From IMG/VR virus record IMGVR_UViG_3300042542_000320, positions 1-23,745 of that record: 23,745 bases of DNA; one strand, given 5' to 3'. The stretch comes from a virus. A program made the translations under genes and the position numbers. Below, one piece after another: positions 1 to 4,956 of the stretch. Under the pieces are notes generated by a model that was not told the origin of the DNA, searched no databases, and saw only the letters and a program-made list of their open reading frames with translations. The number at the start of each line of letters is the position of its first letter. Position 1 is the stretch's first letter.

Positions 1-98
1 GCAAATCCGATGATGGGTACTTCTTCATCGTAGCCCCGTTCTTGAAAGGTCTTGACTGTATATTTTTGGTCAATAAAGTCTTTAATCATGTGGTTCAT
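1..98 (-). CDS. Partial hypothetical protein, cut by left edge
   Basis: A leftward reading frame starts with ATG at 98 and runs off the window after 32 codons (begins MNHMIKDFIDQKY). A good Shine-Dalgarno sequence (AGGAG, 103-107 on the complement) lies just upstream, and the gene follows the leftward 123-746 gene by about 25 nt, so it is probably the next gene of the same early operon. The visible fragment has no motif I recognise. Only the N terminus is present. Confidence 0.6.
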   Translation of the reverse strand, partial: MNHMIKDFIDQKYTVKTFQERGYDEEVPIIGF

Positions 99-122
99 AG
101 CTCGCTCCTAAAGGTTACCCCC

Positions 123-746
123 TCAAAACGGGACTGAATCGTCCTCTATTACTGCATCTTGCAACTGCTTATTTACATCAGGTTTATTAAAGGTGTTGCG
201 GTACTCGGCTGACAGCATGATTTGGTCTTTTAGACCTTGCGATAAGCTGTCAAATACTTCTTGGTCAAACTTCTGCAAGTCAAACAATACGCATGGGTTT
301 ACACCCTGTGGCATACCCGCTTTTTGTACGATTGCGGGAACTGGGGTAATAGCCACCGCATCAGCGTAGGTATTGCCGTTATTAGCGGTTCTATGCTGAA
401 CAGTAACCATGCACCATTTATCTAACAAATTGCGTAAGTCAAAGCCACGCAACTCATCATCGGTAAATGATTTGCCACGCCAAGATTCCAAGTCTTTCCG
501 TAACGAAGCCTTATCGCCTAGCGACAGCGTGTAGTTGCGTGTTTGGATAAGGGGTTTGCCCTCAATCTTTAAGTCATCGCCATGAAGCTCCCAAAAGAAC
601 TTCACTTTGCGTAGCATCTTGACTTGACCCATGTACTCAGACTTCTGTGTACCTAAGTCAATAATTCGGTATAAACGAGCTAGGTGCGACCCTACTGGGG
701 CTACCTTAAACTCTTTCTTTTCTGTAGTTGTGCCTGTCACAATCAT
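123..746 (-). CDS. Putative phage single-stranded DNA-binding protein
   Basis: This 207-aa protein resembles a phage family usually annotated as ssDNA-binding. It has an N-terminal segment 'KEFKVAPVGSHLARLYRIID', a middle part with 'YTLSLGDKASLRKDLESWRG', and an acidic C-terminal tail ending DDSVPF. Acidic tails ending in Pro-Phe are the partner-docking signature of bacterial SSB proteins (DDDIPF in E. coli), and the predicted strand-rich body would fit an OB fold. It probably coats ssDNA during phage replication or recombination. Its start overlaps the stop of the upstream gene by ATGA (743-746), which implies translational coupling. The family assignment is from memory of similar proteins; the tail is seen directly. 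Confidence 0.7.
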   Translation of the reverse strand: MIVTGTTTEKKEFKVAPVGSHLARLYRIIDLGTQKSEYMGQVKMLRKVKFFWELHGDDLKIEGKPLIQTRNYTLSLGDKASLRKDLESWRGKSFTDDELRGFDLRNLLDKWCMVTVQHRTANNGNTYADAVAITPVPAIVQKAGMPQGVNPCVLFDLQKFDQEVFDSLSQGLKDQIMLSAEYRNTFNKPDVNKQLQDAVIEDDSVPF

Positions 747-952
747 TGTTTCCCCCCAAAAATATTAGAAAAATCATCCACAACAGCAGTCAATAATGGA
801 TTAACCCTACGCTTATGTAGTCCACAATAAAACCTAATTAAGTCAATTTCTGCCAATGTCAACATATCGCCATCCTCTGCCTTATTTAAAGCAATTTCTA
901 AGCGTTCTTGGTCTGCCATCATTTCGTTGTGTAATTCCTGTAAGTCATCCAT
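743..952 (-). CDS. Small early protein, first gene of leftward operon
   Basis: A 69-aa, largely helical acidic/basic protein (MDDLQELHNEMMADQERLEI...) without a motif I recognise. The frame is open further upstream to 991, but I choose ATG at 952 because a GGAG Shine-Dalgarno lies 6 nt before it, whereas the ATG two codons earlier abuts the GGAG with no spacing. It is the first gene behind the strong leftward promoter at 991-1019 and is coupled by ATGA to the ssDNA-binding gene. Its place suggests an early replication or recombination role, but the function is unknown. Confidence 0.7.
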   Translation of the reverse strand: MDDLQELHNEMMADQERLEIALNKAEDGDMLTLAEIDLIRFYCGLHKRRVNPLLTAVVDDFSNIFGGKQ

Positions 953-970
953 AGTCATCTCCAAAAGTAA

Positions 971-984
971 ACAGCTTATGCTGT
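971..984. promoter_or_regulatory. Candidate operator palindrome
   Basis: ACAGC-TTAT-GCTGT is a perfect 5-bp inverted repeat with a 4-nt centre. It covers the predicted start point of the leftward promoter, where a bound repressor would block transcription. Related half-sites overlap the two -10 boxes: ATTAAGC at 993-999 and its inverse GCTTAAT at 1055-1061. The likely binder is the HTH protein encoded at 1060-1299. Binding is inference. Confidence 0.4.
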
Positions 985-990
985 ACCACA

Positions 991-1019
991 ATATTAAGCC
1001 AAATTAAAAAAAAGTGCAA
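991..1019 (-). promoter_or_regulatory. Leftward early promoter (sigma70-like)
   Basis: On the complement strand, TTGCAC (1014-1019) and TAATAT (991-996) are separated by exactly 17 nt, a near-consensus sigma70 promoter. It would start transcription near 984, at the edge of the palindrome 971-984, and drive the leftward operon beginning at 952. Confidence 0.65.
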
Positions 1020-1024
1020 ACTAT

Positions 1025-1053
1025 TTGAATCTGCGTTGTTTATTTGGTAAGAT
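1025..1053 (+). promoter_or_regulatory. Rightward promoter of the repressor gene
   Basis: TTGAAT (1025-1030) and TAAGAT (1048-1053) are separated by 17 nt. Only 6 nt separate the -10 box from the ATG at 1060, so transcription should begin at or within a base or two of the start codon. Its -35 box lies 5 nt from the -35 box of the leftward promoter, giving a compact back-to-back pair. Confidence 0.6.
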
Positions 1054-1059
1054 AGCTTA

Positions 1060-1299
1060 ATGCGAAAGAAAAAAGTATTTACCGATAGCCAAATTATCGA
1101 GTTACTGGGTGGGCCTACCAAAATAGCCAAAATCTGCAAAATTAGCGTACCTGCGGTGTCCATGTGGAAAAACTCAGGTATTCCAGCCGATAAAATGGTC
1201 TATTTAGGGGCGTTATTGGAACAAGAAAGCAAGGGATTAGTTAGCCGTAAGGACTTATTTCCTGAAAGTTACCATTTGATATGGCCTGAGTTGCGTTGA
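1060..1299 (+). CDS. Cro/YdaS-type HTH transcriptional regulator
   Basis: A 79-aa DNA-binding protein. Residues about 16-45 (GGPTKIAKICKISVPAVSMW) form a helix-turn-helix of the Cro/YdaS type, with 'AVSMWKNSGIP' as the recognition-helix region. The C-terminal 'SRKDLFPESYHLIWPELR' matches the closing 'RxDL....W..IWPEL' of phage P22 Cro/YdaS relatives. It is divergent from the leftward early operon, so it most likely represses that promoter, its own, or both. There is no Shine-Dalgarno sequence, and the -10 box ends 6 nt before ATG, pointing to a leaderless mRNA as known for lambda cI from PRM. No cI-like partner is visible in this window. Confidence 0.85.
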   Translation: MRKKKVFTDSQIIELLGGPTKIAKICKISVPAVSMWKNSGIPADKMVYLGALLEQESKGLVSRKDLFPESYHLIWPELR

Positions 1300-1318
1300 T
1301 TTAAAACTAGGTTATACT
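1291..1318 (+). promoter_or_regulatory. Possible promoter for the structured RNA
   Basis: TATACT at 1313-1318 is a good -10 box. TTGCGT at 1291-1296, 16 nt upstream, is a weak -35 match. Initiation would fall near 1325, just before the long hairpin at 1356-1445. That start would remove part of the possible closing helix at 1320-1327, so read-through from the repressor promoter is an alternative source of the RNA. Confidence 0.35.
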
Positions 1319-1319
1319 A

Positions 1320-1530
1320 ATGGGGCAGAGTGAAGTCTGTTTAGTATTACCAGCTAAGACCCTATAGGGTTGCTTTGAGCGTTTTGGAAAGGCTGGCTGG
1401 TCTTTTCTAAAGCGACTTCACCTTAGAGCAACCTTATGGGGTTTTCTCTTTCTGTCTAGCCCGCACACAGGCGTGATGATGCGGTAAAGGCCGTAAATAC
1501 TTCAGAAGCGAAACGGCAGCAATGCCCCAT
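1320..1530 (+). ncRNA. Candidate structured non-coding RNA with long wobble-rich hairpin
   Basis: The core is a hairpin read on the plus strand: 1356-1379 pairs with 1422-1445 over 24 consecutive positions, of which five are G-U and none is mismatched. The stem continues as 1380-1392 with 1402-1414 (13 bp, three G-U) to a 9-nt loop, CUGGCUGGU. The only interruption is the 7-nt bulge ACUUCAC (1415-1421), which is exactly complementary to GUGAAGU at 1330-1336, a possible pseudoknot. Two further small hairpins follow: CCGCA/UGCGG (1461-1465, 1480-1484) and GCCGU/ACGGC (1490-1494, 1513-1517). AUGGGGCA (1320-1327) can pair with UGCCCCAU (1523-1530) to close the whole element. No protein frame explains the region. 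It matches no class I know: tmRNA and RNase P signatures and a tRNA-like end are absent. The boundaries are inference; it may instead be a structured 3' UTR of the repressor mRNA. Confidence 0.55.
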
Positions 1531-1543
1531 ATTTTGCGGATAA

Positions 1544-1681
1544 ATGAGCAAAAATTATGGAACTGTCCTATTGCCTAACGGCAGGGGAAACTGGGTAGTC
1601 TTGGTAATACATAGACCTGAACAAGCAAAACAACCCATCATTTATTTACGACTGATGTCCGAAACATCCGAAGTCGCATAA
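1544..1681 (+). CDS. Possible 45-aa small protein
   Basis: ATG at 1544 opens a 45-codon frame (MSKNYGTVLLPNGRGNWVVL... ending TSEVA) closed by TAA at 1679-1681. The alternation of hydrophobic and polar residues looks protein-like, but the upstream GCGGA is a weak and closely spaced ribosome-binding site, and the frame directly follows the structured RNA. It may be coding or chance. No homologue comes to mind. Confidence 0.35.
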   Translation: MSKNYGTVLLPNGRGNWVVLVIHRPEQAKQPIIYLRLMSETSEVA

Positions 1682-1685
1682 TTCA

Positions 1686-1703
1686 TCCTATCTACGGATA
1701 GGA
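1686..1703 (+). other. Stable UNCG-type hairpin
   Basis: TCCTATC (1686-1692) and GATAGGA (1697-1703) form a perfect 7-bp stem closed by the loop TACG, i.e. C(UACG)G, one of the most stable RNA tetraloops. It lies 5 nt after the stop codon of the 1544-1681 frame. No U-tract follows, so it is not a standard terminator; it could protect an mRNA 3' end or mark the end of a structured RNA. Confidence 0.5.
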
Positions 1704-1732
1704 GTATTACGCCCTTAATCCTCACAAACCGA

Positions 1733-1891
1733 TTCGCATACGAAAAGTTATATATAAATTATATATACCAACATAATGTAACTTATAGGTTACTTTATAG
1801 GCGTTAATGTAATATTTATGAGTCATAAGGGAAAGTACCTATATACCTTATTATTAAGTAAACTTAACCTACAGTCTTTAAAGGGGGAATT
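1733..1891. other. AT-rich non-coding stretch with palindromes
   Basis: This gene-free stretch contains TTCG-CATA-CGAA (1733-1744), then a perfect 9-bp inverted repeat around one base (1749-1757 and 1759-1767, TTATATATAA type), then two near copies of 'actTATAGG' around 1781-1800. TAATAT at 1810-1815 could be a -10 box, but I find no convincing -35 partner. The composition would suit a promoter/operator region for the rightward genes from 1892, or a DNA-unwinding element. No function is demonstrated. Confidence 0.3.
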
Positions 1892-2083
1892 ATGAAAACA
1901 TTTAAATGGGTTGTAGAGTTTGAAGTAACAGAAACTTGGGTAGAAGATGGTTTTGAGATTAATGAAGATAGGGCACAAGATATGCTTGCTAACGCTTTAC
2001 CTTATGCTTATGGGCATGAACTTAAAGCTACAGTAATTAAAGCACCTGACCCAAAATTGATTAAAAAAGCACAAGCTGCATAA
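1892..2083 (+). CDS. Hypothetical 63-aa early protein
   Basis: The protein begins MKTFKWVVEFEVTETWVEDG and ends in a lysine/alanine-rich tail. An alternating strand pattern at the N terminus followed by a helix (DRAQDMLANALPYAY) suggests a small alpha/beta fold. The AGGGGG Shine-Dalgarno is well placed before ATG 1892. A terminator follows immediately, so it may be a highly expressed single-gene unit. I do not recognise the family. Confidence 0.75.
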   Translation: MKTFKWVVEFEVTETWVEDGFEINEDRAQDMLANALPYAYGHELKATVIKAPDPKLIKKAQAA

Positions 2084-2088
2084 CTTAT

Positions 2089-2108
2089 AGCCCCCACGGG
2101 GGCTTTTT
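2089..2108 (+). terminator. Rho-independent terminator
   Basis: AGCCCC and GGGGCT pair around the 4-nt loop CACG (2089-2104), and the run TTTTT ends at 2108. It lies right after the stop codon at 2083 and just before the ribosome-binding site of the next gene, so the downstream cluster must depend on partial read-through or its own promoter. Confidence 0.8.
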
Positions 2109-2118
2109 AGGGGGAATC

Positions 2119-2382
2119 ATGAAACTACTAATCACCGCATTAATCACCGCAACACCTGTAATGGCTCAAACTTATGTAGTTACAAATCCACAGGGTAATG
2201 TTTCTTATTATGTACAAAAACAGGGTAATCAGGTTCAAATAGTAAACAATCAAGGCGTAATACAAAACGCCACAATTTACCCAAATCAAGTCGTTACACC
2301 GCAAGGTTATGCTATTGGTACGCCTAGCTATACAGTACCTATGAGTCCACCAAGCCCACCTAGCCCAAGAGTGTTGCAATGA
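2119..2382 (+). CDS. Small exported protein with signal peptide
   Basis: An 87-aa protein. Residues 1-16 (MKLLITALITATPVMA) form a typical Sec signal peptide with an AxxA-like cleavage site before QTY. The mature part is rich in Gln, Asn, Tyr and Val (QGNVSYYVQKQGNQVQIVNN), and the tail is proline-rich (SPPSPPSP). It is probably periplasmic or secreted. The composition suggests a strand-rich, low-complexity surface protein. A GGGGG ribosome-binding site precedes ATG 2119. It overlaps the next gene by ATGA. No specific function can be assigned. Confidence 0.75.
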   Translation: MKLLITALITATPVMAQTYVVTNPQGNVSYYVQKQGNQVQIVNNQGVIQNATIYPNQVVTPQGYAIGTPSYTVPMSPPSPPSPRVLQ

Positions 2383-2558
2383 CTACCGATGACCGCATAA
2401 ACGCTTATAGCCATTACAAAATCTATGATGAGCATGGTGAATTAATGCGTACAGTTAAGACTAAGCATGAAGCCGAGCATTTAATTAAAACTTATACCGA
2501 TTGGACTTACCAGTTTGTAAAAGCCCAAAAAATTGATTTACCTGACGCACCTTTCTAA
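2379..2558 (+). CDS. Hypothetical 59-aa protein
   Basis: ATG at 2379 overlaps the TGA of the exported-protein gene (ATGA, 2379-2382), and the frame ends at TAA 2556-2558. The product begins MTTDDRINAYSHYKIYDEHG and contains 'ELMRTVKTKHEAEHLI', which reads like a small beta-hairpin plus helix protein. Coupled start and coupled stop (the next gene starts in its stop codon) support it as real. No motif recognised. Confidence 0.65.
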   Translation: MTTDDRINAYSHYKIYDEHGELMRTVKTKHEAEHLIKTYTDWTYQFVKAQKIDLPDAPF

Positions 2559-2704
2559 TGAGTTCTTGGTTAATTATTGTGACGGGGCTTATTTATGCCT
2601 ATATAGGTATAGAACAAGGCTTTAAAGGTAATACAGCTATGGCGGTTGTATATAGCGGTTATGCATTTAGTAATGTTGGACTTTATATACTTGCAACAAA
2701 ATAG
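2558..2704 (+). CDS. Small membrane protein, two predicted TM helices
   Basis: ATG at 2558 shares its A with the preceding TAA (TAATG). The 48-aa product has two hydrophobic segments, about residues 3-19 (SWLIIVTGLIYAYIGIE) and 28-46 (AMAVVYSGYAFSNVGLYIL), separated by a short charged loop. It would be a two-helix inner-membrane protein. Candidate roles include superinfection exclusion or membrane remodelling, but nothing in the sequence decides this. Confidence 0.6.
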   Translation: MSSWLIIVTGLIYAYIGIEQGFKGNTAMAVVYSGYAFSNVGLYILATK

Positions 2705-2712
2705 GGGGATGT

Positions 2713-3087
2713 GTGGATTTTGAAAAGTTTTGGATGAATTGGCCCAAAAAGGTCGCAAAGAAAAAAGCTGAAATTGCTTGGAAACGATTGACTGACCTTG
2801 AAAAGCGTGAAGCCTTAGAAGCCTTGCCAAAACACCTTAGACATTGGCAACTTAAACGCACCGAAATAGACTATATTCCGTACCCTGCATCGTGGATTAA
2901 CGGGCTTAGATTTCAGGATGTTTTAGACATGACCCCCGCCAAAGAAAAGGTGGATAGGTCTTGGATGTTTAGCCAACAAGGTATTGAGAACAAAGCTCGT
3001 GAACTAGGAATACTGGGTAACGGGTACGATAGTTACGATACTTTAAAGAAAAAATGTATGATGCGAATGGGGATGGAAATAGATTGA
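2713..3087 (+). CDS. Phage replication-protein-like domain
   Basis: A 124-aa protein with GTG start and AGGGGG ribosome-binding site (2704-2709). The opening 'FEKFWMNWPKKVAKKKAEIAW' followed by 'IPYPASWINGLRFQD' matches the C-terminal domain of many phage replisome organisers (O/DnaA-like replication initiators), whose typical form is 'FxxFWxxYPKKVxKxxAxxAW ... IPxPxxWLNxxRWxD'. The N-terminal DNA-binding domain usual for such initiators is absent, so this is a stand-alone domain. It may recruit or load the host helicase. The ending overlaps the methyltransferase start by TTGA. Confidence 0.7.
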   Translation: MDFEKFWMNWPKKVAKKKAEIAWKRLTDLEKREALEALPKHLRHWQLKRTEIDYIPYPASWINGLRFQDVLDMTPAKEKVDRSWMFSQQGIENKARELGILGNGYDSYDTLKKKCMMRMGMEID

Positions 3088-3704
3088 AAGTGCTAATTGC
3101 GTGTGAATATTCGGGGCGTGTTAGAGATGCTTTTGCAAAACTGGGCCACGATGCTTGGTCTTGTGACATATTGCCAACTGAAACCAAAGGTAATCATTAC
3201 GAAGGTTCGGTGCTAGACATTCTTGATAATAGCTGGGATTTAATGATTGCCCACCCACCCTGCACCTATTTATCTAATGCTGGTGCTAGGTTTTTATATC
3301 CAAAAGGTATTTTGAACCAAGAAAGATTAACAAAAGGTTTGGCTGCAAAAGAGTTTTTTATGGCTCTTTACAACGCAAACATACCCAAAATAGCCATTGA
3401 AAATCCCATACCCTCAAAGGTATATGGTTTGCCACAATATTCGCAAACAATTCAACCTTACGAATATGGTCATCCAATGCAAAAAAGAACTTGTTTATGG
3501 CTAAAAGATTTGCCAAAATTAGTGCCCACCAATATTGTTGAAGAACGCCAAAGCACTAAAGTGGCTGGTAATTGGTTTAACAAAGGTGGTAAAGACCGCC
3601 AAAAAGAAAGGGCTAGAACTTTTGAAGGAATTGCAGCAGCAATGGCAGAACAATGGGGAGCATCAATACCAATGTGCAGTACGGCAGTTATGCAAGTGGC
3701 GTAA
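3084..3704 (+). CDS. C5-type DNA cytosine methyltransferase-like protein
   Basis: A 206-aa protein with a SAM-binding start 'KVLIACEYSGRVRDAF' (motif I), a catalytic-type 'HPPCTYLSNAG' with Pro-Pro-Cys at residues 58-60 (motif IV), ENP at 106-108 (motif VI), 'QPYEYGHPMQKRT' at 124-136 (motif VIII-like) and 'FEGIAAAMAEQW' at the end (motif X-like). The order is that of C5-cytosine methyltransferases, but the protein is short and lacks a clear target-recognition domain. I choose the TTG at 3084, which overlaps the preceding TGA and has GGGGATGG upstream, because relatives begin with 'MKVLIACEYSG'. An ATG at 3054 would add ten residues that look like out-of-frame coding. It may protect phage DNA from restriction. 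Confidence 0.75.
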   Translation: MKVLIACEYSGRVRDAFAKLGHDAWSCDILPTETKGNHYEGSVLDILDNSWDLMIAHPPCTYLSNAGARFLYPKGILNQERLTKGLAAKEFFMALYNANIPKIAIENPIPSKVYGLPQYSQTIQPYEYGHPMQKRTCLWLKDLPKLVPTNIVEERQSTKVAGNWFNKGGKDRQKERARTFEGIAAAMAEQWGASIPMCSTAVMQVA

Positions 3705-3828
3705 TCAATGGGGGTTAGCAAAGTTTAGAGAATACCTATCAAAATACCAACTTGATAGTAATTTACTAAATGGCTTTGCCGACCAATGGAAAAAAGGTAA
3801 TAAAGGTAATAAGGGGGAATGGAAATGA
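3622..3828 (+). CDS. Small DUF7696-like protein overlapping the methyltransferase
   Basis: The conserved part is residues about 17-68: 'QCAVRQLCKWRNQWGLAKF' to the ending 'ADQWKKGNKGNKGEWK'. This resembles a phage family (DUF7696-like) that ends 'QWxxGNRGxxGEWR'. The start is uncertain: the frame is open back to ATG 3535, but that part reads as a shadow of the methyltransferase gene. The TTG at 3622, with AAAGGG 9 nt upstream, gives 68 aa, the length I expect for the family. No start codon exists in the frame after 3631, so the two genes must overlap by more than 70 nt. Function unknown. Confidence 0.6.
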   Translation: MKELQQQWQNNGEHQYQCAVRQLCKWRNQWGLAKFREYLSKYQLDSNLLNGFADQWKKGNKGNKGEWK

Positions 3829-4154
3829 AAGAGTATGACCCACACGAAGCAATAGACTTTATATTTAAAACCGCACCGCAATACGCTAAAGCAAGCGGTG
3901 AACTAGCCCAACTTGAAAACTTTAGGCATAGTCTTAAAGCCATTAAGATGTCGCAAACTGACGAACAAAGCCTTGGTGCTCAAGAACGGGAAGCCTACCG
4001 CAGTCAAGAGTATCAAGACTTATGCAAAGCCATAGGGGTAGCGGTAGAGCAAAAAGAAGCCCTTAGATGGCAATTAGAAGCCGCCAAGATGCGTTTTGAA
4101 GCATGGCGTACCCAACAAGCTAATGACAGAAATATAGAAAGGTTGACCCGATGA
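3825..4154 (+). CDS. Hypothetical helical protein, early cluster
   Basis: A 109-aa protein beginning MKEYDPHEAIDFIFKTAPQY. Most of it is predicted helix or coiled coil ('GVAVEQKEALRWQLEAAKMR', ending 'FEAWRTQQANDRNIERL'). I recall the ending 'FEQWRTxxANER' from other phage early-region proteins, without a known function. ATG 3825 is preferred over ATG 3819: AGGGGG (3812-3817) is 7 nt before it, and it overlaps the previous stop by ATGA (3825-3828). Adjacent recombination-type genes suggest a replication/recombination role. Confidence 0.7.
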   Translation: MKEYDPHEAIDFIFKTAPQYAKASGELAQLENFRHSLKAIKMSQTDEQSLGAQEREAYRSQEYQDLCKAIGVAVEQKEALRWQLEAAKMRFEAWRTQQANDRNIERLTR

Positions 4155-4318
4155 GAGATTACGCTGAAGTAATGCTAGAAATTAACCATGCCATTAAAAA
4201 AGTGCATGAATTTTGCCTAAAAAATCAGGCAACTGAAGCCTATTTAAAAAGCTGTGATGTGACCGATTTAGCCCAAGAACTAGAGGATGTACTGCAAAAC
4301 AATGCAAACATTCAATAA
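4151..4318 (+). CDS. Hypothetical 55-aa helical protein
   Basis: ATG at 4151 overlaps the preceding TGA (ATGA), and the frame ends with TAA 4316-4318. The product begins MRDYAEVMLEINHAIKKVHE and is predicted to be all helical and acidic. The coupled start and tight packing support it as a gene. No family recognised. Confidence 0.6.
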   Translation: MRDYAEVMLEINHAIKKVHEFCLKNQATEAYLKSCDVTDLAQELEDVLQNNANIQ

Positions 4319-4679
4319 GATAATGCGTAATGCCTACGCCACCCATATAGACTATGGTGCGTTCTTAGGGCTATTGCCTACAAATCCACATTTTTGCCCC
4401 AGTAACATAGATGGGATTGCAGAGCGTAAAGGCAAGTTTTTGGTGATGGAGTGGAAACGCCCCAATGAAAAGGTTAGCGAGGGCCAACGCAGATTATTGC
4501 AAGCCTTTGCTAAAACACCTAACTTTACAGTCGTTATTGTGCAAGGCAACACAGATGACGGGCTAATTATCCAAGACTATTGGCAAGTTCAATCCTACGG
4601 GTCATGCGTTAAACTCGGCACAGGGGTTGATGAATTCAAAGCCTTTTATACAATGTGGTACGAATACGCCAATGAATAA
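4302..4679 (+). CDS. PD-(D/E)XK-like nuclease
   Basis: A 125-aa protein with Asp37 in 'NIDGIAERKGKFLVMEWKRP' and Glu50-Trp-Lys52 forming the D-(X)n-ExK catalytic pattern of PD-(D/E)XK nucleases, followed by a conserved-looking Gln ('SEGQRRLLQAF'). The preceding 'NPHFCPSNID' places the acidic residue on a strand. It probably cuts phage or host DNA in replication or recombination; it could also act as a Holliday-junction or repair nuclease. ATG 4302 is my choice; ATG 4287 abuts GAGG with no spacing, and ATG 4323 is also possible. The ending overlaps the next gene. Confidence 0.65.
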   Translation: MQTFNKIMRNAYATHIDYGAFLGLLPTNPHFCPSNIDGIAERKGKFLVMEWKRPNEKVSEGQRRLLQAFAKTPNFTVVIVQGNTDDGLIIQDYWQVQSYGSCVKLGTGVDEFKAFYTMWYEYANE

Positions 4680-4956
4680 AAAAGAAAGAAAACAAAATGA
4701 CGATATTGCAAGACTTGGTTGCGTCTTATGCTACTACATGGGCTTCAATGACACCCCCGCAGAGCTTCACCATGTCAGACGATTCGGGGGTAAACGGGCA
4801 AATGCACCAATACTCCCCTTATGTACCGAGCATCACCGAGGTGCTACAGGTGTGCATGGACTCGGAGCTAAGGCTTTTGAGAGATACCACGAAGTTGAGT
4901 TCGATACCTTACTAGATATAGTTAAAGTTCGAGTGGGTCAAAACCAAGCTCGGTAG
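4672..4956 (+). CDS. Ref-like HNH nuclease
   Basis: A 94-aa protein with Cys17-x2-Cys20 ('GCVLCYYMG'), 'AELHHVRRFGGKRANAPILP' with His33-His34, then 'LCTEHHRG' with Cys51 and His54-His55, and 'GVHG'. This layout matches the RecA-dependent nuclease Ref of phage P1, an HNH-type enzyme that cuts at RecA-made D-loops. The product is shorter than P1 Ref and has only the nuclease domain. ATG 4672 overlaps the previous stop, and an earlier ATG at 4627 would lie inside the nuclease gene. Its 3' end overlaps the convergent SprT-like gene by 35 nt. RecA dependence is not shown by the sequence. Confidence 0.7.
   Translation: MNKKERKQNDDIARLGCVLCYYMGFNDTPAELHHVRRFGGKRANAPILPLCTEHHRGATGVHGLGAKAFERYHEVEFDTLLDIVKVRVGQNQAR

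Noticed and set aside
945-1163. Leftward 72-codon frame over the repressor start
   Set aside because: It lies antisense to a convincing HTH gene and across the promoters, and its product has no protein-like pattern or ribosome-binding site.
1350-1400. Kissing interaction between CCAGC (1350-1354) and the apical loop of the long hairpin
   Set aside because: The complement exists, but the apical loop lies some 37 base pairs from the base where CCAGC sits, so an intramolecular contact is sterically unlikely. An intermolecular contact remains possible but unsupported.
1320-1530. Retron-type, tmRNA or RNase P RNA
   Set aside because: No reverse transcriptase lies nearby. The tRNA-like end and T-loop of tmRNA are absent. 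Of RNase P conserved elements only a short TGCGGTAA-like piece is present, and the size is too small.
2713-3087. Alternative ATG at 2709 for the replication-like gene
   Set aside because: It is in another reading frame; the in-frame GTG at 2713 with AGGGGG upstream fits better.
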